Shown: positions 1 to 10,529 of the stretch, piece after piece
Layout: each line of letters opens with the position of its first letter
Numbering within the stretch: the stretch's first letter is position 1
DNA from: an uncultured Bacteroidales bacterium
GTDB lineage: Bacteria > Bacteroidota > Bacteroidia > Bacteroidales > F082
Direction of reading: 5' to 3'
DNA length: 64,000 nt
Assembly: GCA_947303395.1 (NCBI GenBank)
Contig: CAMYYD010000008.1
Span: 1-64,000 of the forward strand
The notes under the pieces: model-generated
Seen by the model: the letters and a program-made list of their open reading frames with translations, nothing else
Databases searched by the model: none
What the model was told of the DNA's origin: nothing
Made by a program: the position numbers and the translations under genes

Positions 1-1105
1 GAGCATTCGCCACCTGCAGGAGCTCGCGAGGGTTTACCCGAGCGAGCGACACTTTCGAGATAAGTCGTTCCAAATCACCGACTTGTCGAATCGCATCTTG
101 GAATTTCGAAATAACTTCGCGGTTTTTATAAAAATAATCAACCACATCATAACGAGCCTGTATCTGCTCTTTGTTTTTCAGCGGCAGCGAAATCCAGCGG
201 CGCAACAAGCGTGATCCCATCGGCGAAACGGTCTTGTCGATGACATCAATGAGCGTTTTGGCGTTCGGATTCGGGGTGTTCAAGAGCTCAAGATTGCGGA
301 TTGTAAACTTGTCGAGCCACACAAACTGACCTTGGTCGATACGCGAAAGCGAAGTGATATAATCTATCTTATCATGTTGAGTTTCATGGAGATAATGAAT
401 TGCAGCGCCTGCAGCCACTATGCCTTTCTGGAAGTCGTCAACGCCAAAGCCTTTCAACGAATTGGTATTGAAATGCCTCGTTAAAATATCGTTGGCATAA
501 TCATCGGTAAATACCCAGTCGTCGAATACAGTAAGGAAATATTTATCGCTGAAAGTCTCAATAAAATCACGGCGTTTATTACGCTGACAAAGAACTTCCG
601 AAGGGTTGAAACTCTGCAGAAGCTTATCGATATATTCGTTATTCCCCTGAGTCAGATAAAACTCGCCAGTCGAAACGTCAAGAAATGCAATTCCGCTCTC
701 ATTTTTCTCAAGATGCACTGAAGCCAGGAAATTATTTTCTTTCTGGACCAGCACATTGTCGTTATATGTGATACCTGGTGTAACCAACTCAACGACACCG
801 CGTTTTACGAGACCTTTTGCTGTTTTCGGATCTTCAAGTTGTTCACACACAGCCACTTTCAAACCTGCTCGCACCAGTTTCGGCAGATATGTGTCGAGCG
901 CATGATGCGGGAAACCGGCCAATTCGACACTCTGCACCATGGCACTTGATCGGCGCGTCAGCACTATACCTAGAATCCCTGATGCCTTAACCGCGTCTTC
1001 GCCGTATGTCTCATAAAAATCTCCCACACGGAACAACAGCATCGCTTCAGGATATTTCGCCTTAAAAGCATAGTACTGCTTCATCAATGGAGTGTCATTT
1101 GCCAT
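1..1105 (-). CDS. mutS: DNA mismatch repair protein MutS, N-terminal part (gene runs off the left edge)
   Basis: Cytoplasmic mismatch-recognition ATPase. The visible 368 residues begin MANDTPLMKQYYAFKAKYPE and soon reach LLFRVGDFYETYGEDA, which holds the mismatch-reading Phe-x-Glu motif (DFYET). The connector and the start of the core/lever region follow (IDKTVSPMGSRLLRRWI). The ATPase domain lies outside the window, so completeness cannot be judged. The start is the ATG at 1105; a TAAATTTG -7 element lies at 1144-1151. The gene is divergent from the RNA methylase. Confidence 0.96.
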   Translation of the reverse strand, partial: MANDTPLMKQYYAFKAKYPEAMLLFRVGDFYETYGEDAVKASGILGIVLTRRSSAMVQSVELAGFPHHALDTYLPKLVRAGLKVAVCEQLEDPKTAKGLVKRGVVELVTPGITYNDNVLVQKENNFLASVHLEKNESGIAFLDVSTGEFYLTQGNNEYIDKLLQSFNPSEVLCQRNKRRDFIETFSDKYFLTVFDDWVFTDDYANDILTRHFNTNSLKGFGVDDFQKGIVAAGAAIHYLHETQHDKIDYITSLSRIDQGQFVWLDKFTIRNLELLNTPNPNAKTLIDVIDKTVSPMGSRLLRRWISLPLKNKEQIQARYDVVDYFYKNREVISKFQDAIRQVGDLERLISKVSLARVNPRELLQVANA

Positions 1106-1143
1106 AATAAAAAGGAATTATTTTTCGTGCTATAAACAATGCA

Positions 1144-1193
1144 CAAATTTACGATTTTTCTCGGAAACACAACTCTTTTTTTCATTATTTTTG
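1144..1193. promoter_or_regulatory. Divergent -7 elements for mutS and the SpoU methylase
   Basis: TAAATTTG on the minus strand (1144-1151, for mutS) and TATTTTTG on the plus strand (1186-1193, for the methylase), both matching Bacteroidota TAnnTTTG. The plus-strand element lies 18 bases before the ATG at 1211, so translation from the upstream in-frame ATG at 1139 is unlikely. Confidence 0.6.
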
Positions 1194-1210
1194 CAAAAAT
1201 TTTTTCAGCC

Positions 1211-1744
1211 ATGCGAAAGTTAACAATGCCGGAATTAAATCGTCTGAATGTCACTGATTATCACAATGTTAAAAAGTTACCTGTGATAATTGTGCTCGAC
1301 AATATCCGTTCGATGGAGAATGTCGGATCGTTTTTCCGTACCGCCGACGCTTTCCGCATCGAGTCGATTTATCTCTGCGGAATTACAGCTTGTCCTCCGC
1401 ATCGCGAAATTCATAAAACAGCTCTAGGTGCTGACGAAAGCGTTGATTGGAAGTATTTCGAGACCACCATTGAAGCTTGCAAGCATCTGAAAGAGATGGG
1501 TTATAAGATTTTTGCCGTCGAGCAGATTGAAAACAGCATCAAACTTGACGAATTTGACACTCCGGCGAAATCAGCTTATATATTTGGCAATGAAGTAGCC
1601 GGTGTTGACGACGAAGTTTTACCTTATTGCGACCAAGCCATTGAGATTCCACAGGAAGGTACAAAACACTCGCTAAACGTCTCAGTTACAGGCGGTATCG
1701 TCATGTTTCACCTCTTCGAAAACCTGAAAAAATCCGACTATTAA
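1211..1744 (+). CDS. TrmH/SpoU-family RNA 2'-O-ribose methyltransferase
   Basis: A 177-residue SPOUT-class methylase that would transfer methyl from SAM to a ribose 2'-OH of tRNA or rRNA; the target base cannot be assigned. The three SpoU motifs are visible: LDNIRSMENVGSFFRTADAF (motif 1), IFGNEVAGVDDEVL (motif 2) and IPQEGTKHSLNVSVTGGIVMF (motif 3, with the knot-forming Asn). There is no separate substrate-binding domain, so it is a short single-domain form. An in-frame ATG at 1139 exists, but the -7 element at 1186-1193 makes the ATG at 1211 more likely. Confidence 0.88.
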   Translation: MRKLTMPELNRLNVTDYHNVKKLPVIIVLDNIRSMENVGSFFRTADAFRIESIYLCGITACPPHREIHKTALGADESVDWKYFETTIEACKHLKEMGYKIFAVEQIENSIKLDEFDTPAKSAYIFGNEVAGVDDEVLPYCDQAIEIPQEGTKHSLNVSVTGGIVMFHLFENLKKSDY

Positions 1745-1784
1745 TTATTTTAAAAATAGTTGTGTTTGTTATTAAAATATTTTG

Positions 1785-1792
1785 TAATTTTG
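1785..1792 (+). promoter_or_regulatory. -7 element TAATTTTG
   Basis: Matches TAnnTTTG and lies 30 bases before the ATG at 1822. Confidence 0.45.
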
Positions 1793-1821
1793 CGCCCTGT
1801 ATTTTATAATTAAAATAGGAC

Positions 1822-2601
1822 ATGAAAAAACTAATTATAAGTATCAATTTATTATTTGTTTTGTTAATGACACCATTGATTTTCATGGGTCAAGGTGTTT
1901 ATCGCAAAACCGCGGCACAGCCGAAATACGCATATCCTAACTGGGATGCGAAACCAATCCAAAAAGCGTTTGTTTTATCACTCGACGGCGGTAATTCAAC
2001 AATTATAGGTGGAGACACTGACGAAAACAACTTCGGATTAAGCATTCATGGCGGACTTGGATACTACACAATGTTCTGGGGATTCAAGTTCAAATTGGGA
2101 TATGAGAAATTGGGAGGAAGATACACCGCAAATAACGAATCATTTGAAGCCAAGTTCGTTGACAGTTCGGTGCAATTCCACATCAATGCCGTCGACTTGA
2201 TTATGGACCAGCTTCCACACCGTTTCAACGTTTGTCCTCATGTCGGAATCGGTATCATTCACCAAAAAACAATCCTTTACGATGCTGATGGCAATATCGC
2301 ACATAAATGGGGCTACAGCGCATCATCTACAGACAATAACACAAACTCAAGCAAGGGCAGTTTCATCGGAAGAAAGATTTTCTCGGCTCAATTCGGTATT
2401 GAGGCAAATTACCTGATTACACCTGAAGTTTTCGTTTATCTTGACTACAGTTTCAGACACGCCGACACAAAATATCTCGACGGAATGTGTTTCAACAACA
2501 AAAATGATATGGTAAGCACAATCAATTTAGGTATTGCATACAAAATCGATTTGAATCAGAAAAAGAGTAAGAATAACACGGGATATTACAGAAGACGATA
2601 A
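1822..2601 (+). CDS. Outer-membrane beta-barrel protein, paralogue of the barrel of the next gene
   Basis: A 259-residue exported protein. The N-terminal signal peptide (MKKLIISINLLFVLLMTP...) ends near residue 24. Alternating hydrophobic and aromatic strands rich in Gly and Tyr follow, as expected for an 8- to 10-strand barrel. Its second half aligns with the barrel of the downstream OmpA protein: a PHVGIG strand, a Tyr/Asn-Gly turn ending KWGY, a GR strand, then Y-x-D-Y and DTKYLDG. It ends in a basic tail (GYYRRR) and lacks the OmpA domain. Function unknown; probably structural or a porin-like surface protein. Confidence 0.75.
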   Translation: MKKLIISINLLFVLLMTPLIFMGQGVYRKTAAQPKYAYPNWDAKPIQKAFVLSLDGGNSTIIGGDTDENNFGLSIHGGLGYYTMFWGFKFKLGYEKLGGRYTANNESFEAKFVDSSVQFHINAVDLIMDQLPHRFNVCPHVGIGIIHQKTILYDADGNIAHKWGYSASSTDNNTNSSKGSFIGRKIFSAQFGIEANYLITPEVFVYLDYSFRHADTKYLDGMCFNNKNDMVSTINLGIAYKIDLNQKKSKNNTGYYRRR

Positions 2602-2640
2602 TTTTTTTTAGTTTTTTTACTTGCAATAAAAAATTAATGT

Positions 2641-2648
2641 TATTTTTG
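2641..2648 (+). promoter_or_regulatory. -7 element TATTTTTG
   Basis: Matches TAnnTTTG 49 bases before the OmpA-protein ATG at 2697, so this gene has its own promoter and a leader of roughly 40 bases. Confidence 0.5.
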
Positions 2649-2696
2649 TAGCAAATAAATTATAGGAATAATTATAAAAAATTAAAAATCATAATT

Positions 2697-3992
2697 ATGA
2701 GTAGATTTACATTTAAAAAATCATTGTTAATCATTGCCTTAGCACTTCTTCCAATGACTTTCTTTGGACAGAATGAAAATACTGAGAAGCCAAAGAGCAA
2801 CAATCACTGGCATATCGGCATTGAAGGTGGTGCAACATCAATGTTCAGCGACAACAAGCCAATGATGCTTGACAAGACCAGCTGGGACGTCAGCATGTCA
2901 TTCGGTTACACATTCGCAAGATTCGTCACAGTCTACGCTAAGTTAGGTTATTTCAACTTGGCAGGTGAAAAAGAAAATTATTTCACACTTGACGAATGCA
3001 ATTTCTTCAATGGCAACTTGAATGTCGGTTTCGACATCATGCAGCTCATCAGCTACAAACCAGACCGCAAATTCGGCTTTGGCCCTCACATCGGTTACGG
3101 TCAGTTGCAGTCAAGATCAAAATCCACATATAAAAACGGTAAAGTTTTCAAATGGGGTTATGATGAAGAAGGCGGCAACAAAGGTGGCGGTATCAGCGGA
3201 AGAAGAGTTATCTACGAAATCCCTATGGGTATTGATTTCTCATACAACTTCTCAAAGAAACTCGGCATCTATGCTGATTTAACTTTAGTTAAGACAGACA
3301 CAGAATGCCTGGATGCAGTTCCAAGCGGCGATCACAGAGATTGGTACGGTTACGCTAACATCGGTTGCAGATTCAAATTCGGTTATAAGAAAGACAAACC
3401 GCAGGAAGAACCGGAGGAGGAAGTTGTCGAAGAACAGCCAGTTGAAGAAACTCAGGCTCCAGTTGAAGAAGTGATCGAAGAAGTCCAACCAGAAGAAATC
3501 GAAGCTGAAGAAGAAGCAGAAGTTGCTCCGGCATTCGAAGACAGAGACATCAAGCTCACATTCGCAGTCGGTAAGGCTACTGTCCAGAGAACACAGGCCA
3601 ACATGGACGAAGTTGACAAGATCAGCGAAGACCTCGACAATGGTAGAGTAATCACAAGCATCACAGTTATCGGTTACGCTTCACCAGAAGGCGGTAAAGA
3701 CCTCAACGAGAACCTTTCTAAAGAACGTGCTAAATCAACAATAGCATTCATCAAGGAAAGACTCGGCGAGAAAGCAAGAGGCATCAAGTTTGAATCAGAA
3801 TACAGAGGCGCTGACTGGGACGGCTTCTACAAAGCTCTCGAAAGCTCAGACATCGCTAACAAGGAAGAAATTGCAAGCGAACTCAAGAAGTCAGACAATC
3901 CAAGTGCTACCTTGAACAAGTTGGCTGCTAAGAATCCTACAATCAAGAACTTGTACGGTCAGCTCAGAAGAGGTCAGATCATCATCAAGTAA
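2697..3992 (+). CDS. OmpA-family outer-membrane protein: barrel, acidic linker, OmpA-like domain
   Basis: 431 residues. The signal peptide ends at FFGQ (about residue 24), followed by a barrel domain to about residue 235. A Glu/Pro/Val-rich acidic linker follows (about 238-282, PQEEPEEEVVEEQPVEE...). The C-terminal domain from about residue 284 contains GYASPEGGKDLNENLSKERA, which matches the peptidoglycan-binding helix region of OmpA-like domains. It probably tethers the outer membrane to the cell wall. A strong hairpin terminator follows at 4012-4042. It is paralogous to the gene at 1822 through the barrel only. Confidence 0.87.
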   Translation: MSRFTFKKSLLIIALALLPMTFFGQNENTEKPKSNNHWHIGIEGGATSMFSDNKPMMLDKTSWDVSMSFGYTFARFVTVYAKLGYFNLAGEKENYFTLDECNFFNGNLNVGFDIMQLISYKPDRKFGFGPHIGYGQLQSRSKSTYKNGKVFKWGYDEEGGNKGGGISGRRVIYEIPMGIDFSYNFSKKLGIYADLTLVKTDTECLDAVPSGDHRDWYGYANIGCRFKFGYKKDKPQEEPEEEVVEEQPVEETQAPVEEVIEEVQPEEIEAEEEAEVAPAFEDRDIKLTFAVGKATVQRTQANMDEVDKISEDLDNGRVITSITVIGYASPEGGKDLNENLSKERAKSTIAFIKERLGEKARGIKFESEYRGADWDGFYKALESSDIANKEEIASELKKSDNPSATLNKLAAKNPTIKNLYGQLRRGQIIIK

Positions 3993-4011
3993 CAAACTTG
4001 ACAACCAAAAG

Positions 4012-4042
4012 AAAAGGTCTCCAATTTCGGAGACCTTTTTTT
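4012..4042 (+). terminator. Rho-independent terminator of the OmpA-protein gene
   Basis: Stem AAAAGGTCTCC (4012-4022) pairs perfectly with GGAGACCTTTT (4029-4039) around a six-base loop and runs into a T tract. It lies 20 bases after the OmpA stop and 20 before the convergent kinase stop, and the A/T flanks could serve both directions. Confidence 0.92.
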
Positions 4043-4061
4043 ATATCAAAAACAAAAAAAA

Positions 4062-4700
4062 TTAAAGAACCAAACGGTGAACACCTACATCGTATGGCTG
4101 GTTGATAGCTTCCACAACCTTCTCATAATCTTTTCTGTTGGCAACAAAATCAATGTTATTGGTGTCCAAAATCAGGATGCGCATATCGTTCTGCTGCTTG
4201 ATGAAATCGAAATAACCCTGCTGAAGATGCTCGAGATAGGCATCCTCAATCTTCTGCTCGTAATCTCTGCCGCGCTTGTGGATATTATACTGAAGATGCT
4301 CGACATCGAGATAAAGATAAACCATCAACTCAGGCTTAGGGATATTGGCGAAAATGATATTGAAAAACCTTGAAAACAAATCATATTCGTCAGGTTGAAG
4401 GTTCTCACGCGAGAATATCAGTGATTTTGCGACATAATAGTCAGAGATAATGAAATCGTGGAAAAGGTCGAGGTTACCAAGTTTATCCTTAAGCTGTTGA
4501 AAACGAAGGGCAAGGAACGTCATTTCCACCTGAAAGGCGTATTTGTCGGGATTCTCGTAAAACTTAGCCAGGAACGGATTTTTGTCGGGCTCAAACTCCT
4601 CAAGAATCAACTTGCCGTTGAAATCTCGGGAAATCATCGTCGAGAGCGTCGTCTTGCCAGCGCCCATCGTACCTTCAATTGCCACGTAATTATATCTCAT
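4062..4700 (-). CDS. Deoxynucleoside kinase (dCK/dGK/dAK family)
   Basis: Phosphorylates salvaged deoxynucleosides at the 5' position in the cytoplasm. The P-loop GTMGAGKTT is at residues 10-18, the EEF-type Glu that follows the second strand is near residue 35, and the lid region contains the Arg-rich KRGRDYEQKI. At 212 residues it is of normal length for the family. Base specificity cannot be read safely. Its ATG overlaps the folK stop by four bases (ATGA), so the two are translationally coupled: a nucleotide-salvage gene behind a folate gene. Confidence 0.88.
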   Translation of the reverse strand: MRYNYVAIEGTMGAGKTTLSTMISRDFNGKLILEEFEPDKNPFLAKFYENPDKYAFQVEMTFLALRFQQLKDKLGNLDLFHDFIISDYYVAKSLIFSRENLQPDEYDLFSRFFNIIFANIPKPELMVYLYLDVEHLQYNIHKRGRDYEQKIEDAYLEHLQQGYFDFIKQQNDMRILILDTNNIDFVANRKDYEKVVEAINQPYDVGVHRLVL

Positions 4701-5197
4701 ATAAACAAAGTTTTAACAATTCCGGTGTCCTGACATTCGTCAAGAAGCTGAAGGTTTGTTCTTTTCAATGTTGGATGCACAAAATCAGAAGCCACATCAC
4801 AAAGCGGCAACAGTGTGAACCTACGCTGATGAAGACGTGGATGCGGAGCCGTAACCAACTGAGTTTCAATTATTTTATCACCAAAATAAAGAATATCAAG
4901 GTCAATCGGACGCGACACATAACCCTCATGCGGAGTGGTACGGTCGCGACCCAATTCCTTCTCAATTGCAAGCAACTCCGTCATCAGCGCATCGGGCGAC
5001 AACGAAGTTTTCAATTCCACAACCTGATTCAAAAACCAATGCTCAGCCTGAAAGCCCCACGGTTCCGATTCGTAAAGACGCGACTTGGCAACAATCTCAC
5101 CGCACCTCTCCCCCATCATCTTACACGCCTGATTTACAAGGAGTTCACGGTCGCCGAGATTCGAGCCTAACAAAACGAAAACCGATTCCGAAGCCAT
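4697..5197 (-). CDS. folK: 2-amino-4-hydroxy-6-hydroxymethyldihydropteridine pyrophosphokinase
   Basis: Transfers pyrophosphate from ATP to hydroxymethyl-dihydropterin in folate synthesis. 166 residues; LLGSNLGDRE at the N-terminus and the signature RPIDLDILYFGD (the two Mg-binding Asps) are intact, as is the pterin-pocket stretch ESEPWGFQ. It is the first gene of a two-gene unit with the downstream deoxynucleoside kinase, and divergent from sppA with only 70 bases between start codons. Confidence 0.95.
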   Translation of the reverse strand: MASESVFVLLGSNLGDRELLVNQACKMMGERCGEIVAKSRLYESEPWGFQAEHWFLNQVVELKTSLSPDALMTELLAIEKELGRDRTTPHEGYVSRPIDLDILYFGDKIIETQLVTAPHPRLHQRRFTLLPLCDVASDFVHPTLKRTNLQLLDECQDTGIVKTLFI

Positions 5198-5222
5198 GAA
5201 AAAATTTTTGCCTTACAAAATG

Positions 5223-5251
5223 CAAATATAATGAAAGAAATCGTATCTTTG
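5223..5251. promoter_or_regulatory. Divergent -7 elements between folK and sppA
   Basis: TATATTTG on the minus strand (5223-5230) for folK and TATCTTTG on the plus strand (5244-5251) for sppA. Both match TAnnTTTG and face away from each other 13 bases apart, so the two polymerases would compete for overlapping space. Confidence 0.6.
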
Positions 5252-5267
5252 AAAAAAATTTTAAACA

Positions 5268-7031
5268 ATGAAACAGTTCTTCAAATTCATGTTCGCTTCA
5301 TGCCTTGGATCGGCATTGATGCTCATAATTTTGTTCGTAATAATGATTTGGACAATAGGTTCAAGCACAAAAGACACTGTCAACGTGAAACCGAAATCGG
5401 TGCTGTACATGAACCTTAACTACGATATCCCGGAGAGGACAACTGACGACGACTTCACCGCGGCATTGATGGGACTGCAGAACAACAACACCGATAATTC
5501 AGGCTTGAACGACATCATAGCTAACATCGACGAGGCGAAAAATGACCCTAACATCAGCGGAATTTTCCTTGAGTTATCGTCGGTCGGGACATCGACAGCA
5601 AACATCGAAGAACTGAGACATCATATCGTAAGTTTCAGAGAATCAGGGAAGTTTGTGATCACCTATTCAGAGACAATGGCACAAAACGCATATTATCTTG
5701 CCACGGCAGGCGATGAGATTTACATCAACCCTGACGGAATGCTCGACATTCACGGAATGGCATCACAAATAATGTTTTACAAGAACCTTTTGGACAAACT
5801 CGACATCGAAATTCAGATTATCAGAGGTCCGAACAACAAGTTCAAAAGCGCTGTAGAGCCTTATTTCCTTGATAAAATGAGCGATGCCAACCGTGAACAG
5901 ATGACAAAACTGCTCAACACCATGTGGTTTAAGGTTGTGAGTGACATCAGTGAGTCGAGAAACATCAGCATCGCTAAAATCAATGAGTTAGCCGACAATT
6001 TGGCTTTGACTTTCGATGCAAAAGTCGCTCTTGAAGAAGGTTTTGTTGACGGATTAGCCTACAGAGACGAAATAATTGCTAGAATAAAAGATTTGTCGGG
6101 ACTTGAAAAATCAGCTAAAATCAATATCCTGACAAACTCACAGTATGCCAGCGCAAGACCTGAGCCGAAGGCAAAAGCCGACAAAATCGCCATTATCTAC
6201 GCCAACGGACAAATCATCGACGGCGATGGTGACGACTCAACGATAGGCTCGATTACGTTGTCGAAAGCCATCAGAGAAGCACGCGAAAACAAGAAAGTGA
6301 AAGCCATAGTGATGCGCGTGAACTCACCTGGAGGCAGCGCTTTGGCATCTGAAGTGATTCGTCGCGAGGTTGAGTTGGCAAAAGCCGAGAAACCGTTCAT
6401 CATCTCGATGGGAAGCTACGCTGCATCGGGCGGTTACTGGATCTCAACAGAAGGCGACCATATCTTCGCTGACCCGACCACTTTGACAGGTTCTATTGGT
6501 GTTTTCGGCACATTCCCAAATGCCCAGAAATTCCTTAACGAGACAGTGGGATTGACATTTGACGTGGTGAAGACCAACGAAAACGCTGATTTCGGAAGTG
6601 TCACCAAGCCTTTGACAGACTATCAGAAAAAGATGTTGCAGAAATACGTCGGCAACACATACAACGACTTCACAGCATTAGTGGCACGCACCCGCGGATT
6701 GCGCCAAAGCTACGTCGACTCAATCGGACAAGGTAGAGTTTGGGCCGGTGCCGACGCTTTGAAACTCGGTTTGGTTGACGAACTCGGCGGTCTCGACAAA
6801 GCCATCGAATATGCCGCAAACGTTGCAAATCTTACCGACTATTCAATCAAAACTTATCCAAAACAAAAGGATTTGATGGAAATGCTGTTGGGCGGCACAG
6901 TGCAAGAGCCATACGCCAAATCATTGATTAAGAACAAATTAGGAAAGAATTACACATATATTGAGACTATCGACAATATCTCAAGACTTGATGGCGTTCA
7001 AGCATTGATGCCATTTATGATTGTGGAATAA
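5268..7031 (+). CDS. sppA: Signal peptide peptidase SppA (long, 67K type)
   Basis: Membrane-bound serine protease that degrades leftover signal peptides. 587 residues: an N-terminal transmembrane anchor (about 10-30), then two tandem S49 halves. The catalytic Lys is K193 in KFKSAVEPY of the first half and the Ser is S387 in SYAASGGYW of the second, matching the Lys/Ser dyad of E. coli SppA. VNSPGGSALASE is also conserved. Nine bases separate it from the acyltransferase gene, implying co-transcription. Confidence 0.94.
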   Translation: MKQFFKFMFASCLGSALMLIILFVIMIWTIGSSTKDTVNVKPKSVLYMNLNYDIPERTTDDDFTAALMGLQNNNTDNSGLNDIIANIDEAKNDPNISGIFLELSSVGTSTANIEELRHHIVSFRESGKFVITYSETMAQNAYYLATAGDEIYINPDGMLDIHGMASQIMFYKNLLDKLDIEIQIIRGPNNKFKSAVEPYFLDKMSDANREQMTKLLNTMWFKVVSDISESRNISIAKINELADNLALTFDAKVALEEGFVDGLAYRDEIIARIKDLSGLEKSAKINILTNSQYASARPEPKAKADKIAIIYANGQIIDGDGDDSTIGSITLSKAIREARENKKVKAIVMRVNSPGGSALASEVIRREVELAKAEKPFIISMGSYAASGGYWISTEGDHIFADPTTLTGSIGVFGTFPNAQKFLNETVGLTFDVVKTNENADFGSVTKPLTDYQKKMLQKYVGNTYNDFTALVARTRGLRQSYVDSIGQGRVWAGADALKLGLVDELGGLDKAIEYAANVANLTDYSIKTYPKQKDLMEMLLGGTVQEPYAKSLIKNKLGKNYTYIETIDNISRLDGVQALMPFMIVE

Positions 7032-7039
7032 AAATTGAA

Positions 7040-8176
7040 ATGATACCAGAGCAGTTTGAAGATATAAGATCATTTAAAGATGAGGAAATTCCAGGTGCGA
7101 TGGAATTCTTCGTCAATGACGAGACATCACTTTCGGTAGCGAAACTGGTGCTTCCAGGCATGTCGGACGACGAAGTCAAGGATTTTTTGAGAAAAATCAA
7201 AACCACCGAAGAATTTCAAAGAATCATGATGACACGTTTCGTCAAGTTGATTACCTCAACAACGATGAAAGGTGTTGACACTCAAGGATTTGACACTCTC
7301 GACAAACATAAGGCATATCTGTTTACCGGCAACCACCGCGACATCACACTTGACGCGTTCATCCTTCAGATGTACATGCTTGACAACGGCTTGGAGACCT
7401 GCAACATTGCTTTCGGCGACAACCTAATTTTGAACAAGACGATTGACGTTTTCAGCAAGGCGAACAAGATGTTTAAAGTCCTTAGGTCGCAGAATGTCAG
7501 GGAGTTAGCTCAAAATTCGCAGCATCTGTCCGATTATATCAGATATCTTATCAAAGAAAATAAATCCGTTTGGATTGCGCAACGCAACGGCAGGACGAAA
7601 GACGGCAACGACAAGACAGACCATGGTTTGATTAACATGTTTTCGATGTCGGGCGACAGAAAAGACTTTGTTTCAAACTTGGCGGAACTGAACATCACGC
7701 CTATCGCCACCTCCTACGAATACGAGCCATGCGCTATGATGAAGGCACGTGAGAGCTACCTCAAGGAACGCGACGGAGTGTATGTGAAGAAGCCTATGGA
7801 AGACATGGACAGCATCGTTTCAGGATTGAAGAAGAAAAAAGGAACGATGAACATAGCTATTTGTCCGACAATCACTTACGACGATTTGAAGCAGTTTGAA
7901 GGAGCCGACAAACATGAGATTGTGCCTGCTGTGGCTGATATGATCGACAAGAGCATTTACGAGCATTATCGTCTGTATCCAAACAACTACATCGCATACG
8001 ATTGGTTATCAGGCACTTCGACGTTTAAAAAGAATTACACTCAAGAAGACAAAGACGTTTTCAAGGCATATTGCGATAAGATTTTCTCGAAACTTTACGA
8101 GGAGCTCGGCAGCGAAGCAGAGCCACGGTTTACTGAGATTTTGCTAGGGATTTACGCGATACCTGTTCAGAATAAG

Positions 8177-8188
<12 letters not shown>
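7040..8188 (+). CDS. PlsC/PlsB-like 1-acyl-glycerol-phosphate acyltransferase family protein
   Basis: 382 residues with no obvious membrane segment. The acyltransferase block reads FTGNHRDITLDAFIL: the His and the last Asp are five residues apart rather than the usual four, with an extra Asp two after the His. A later block, WIAQRNGRTKDGNDK, corresponds to the glycerol-phosphate binding motif. It probably acylates a lipid precursor at the inner face of the membrane. It follows sppA directly and its 3' end overlaps the convergent ABC-F gene by 12 bases. Confidence 0.72.
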
Positions 8189-10093
<1,905 letters not shown>

Positions 10094-10094
10094 C

Positions 10095-10529
10095 TTATTC
10101 TGCTCTCCATTCGGCTATGCTGTCGCGCGTCTCCTGAAGCGTAACGCTGTAAAGCTCAACGTGTTGCGGCAGCCGTTTCTTTATTCTCTCGGCAAAATCA
10201 GCAAGCATGTTCTCGGTTGTCGGTTGATATGGCAGCTCCACCACCTTGTCGAAATTCTTTTTAGTAATCTCGACAAAATCCTTCGGCATGTTGTTCCCGA
10301 TAATGAACGAATGGTCGAGTTTTTCCACAACTTCTTGATTTACAATTTGTTTTAAGTCGTGAAAGTCGATTACCATGCCGTTTTTCGGGTTACCAGGCTC
10401 GTTGAGAGGCATGCCTTTCACCGTCACGCGCAGTTCGTAGGAATGGCCATGGATGTTACGACATTTCCCATCGTAGCCGTTGAGGGCGTGCGCCGCCTCG
10501 AAATGGAATATTTTTGTAAGATAAAACAT
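10095..10529 (-). CDS. queD: 6-carboxy-5,6,7,8-tetrahydropterin synthase, QueD/PTPS family
   Basis: Converts dihydroneopterin triphosphate to 6-carboxytetrahydropterin, an early step of 7-deazaguanine (queuosine) synthesis. 144 residues. The zinc ligands H14 (FEAAH) and H27/H29 (IHGH) and the catalytic C23 are present, with the Asp/His pair in EKLDHSF and the PTTENMLADF helix. The start codon shares one base with the stop of the endonuclease gene (TAATG). queE and queC are not in the window, but queF and a queuosine-precursor transporter are at 53-54 kb. Confidence 0.9.
   Translation of the reverse strand: MFYLTKIFHFEAAHALNGYDGKCRNIHGHSYELRVTVKGMPLNEPGNPKNGMVIDFHDLKQIVNQEVVEKLDHSFIIGNNMPKDFVEITKKNFDKVVELPYQPTTENMLADFAERIKKRLPQHVELYSVTLQETRDSIAEWRAE

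Noticed and set aside
1139-1210. N-terminal extension of the SpoU methylase
   Set aside because: Spans the promoter element and adds a hydrophobic segment foreign to the family.
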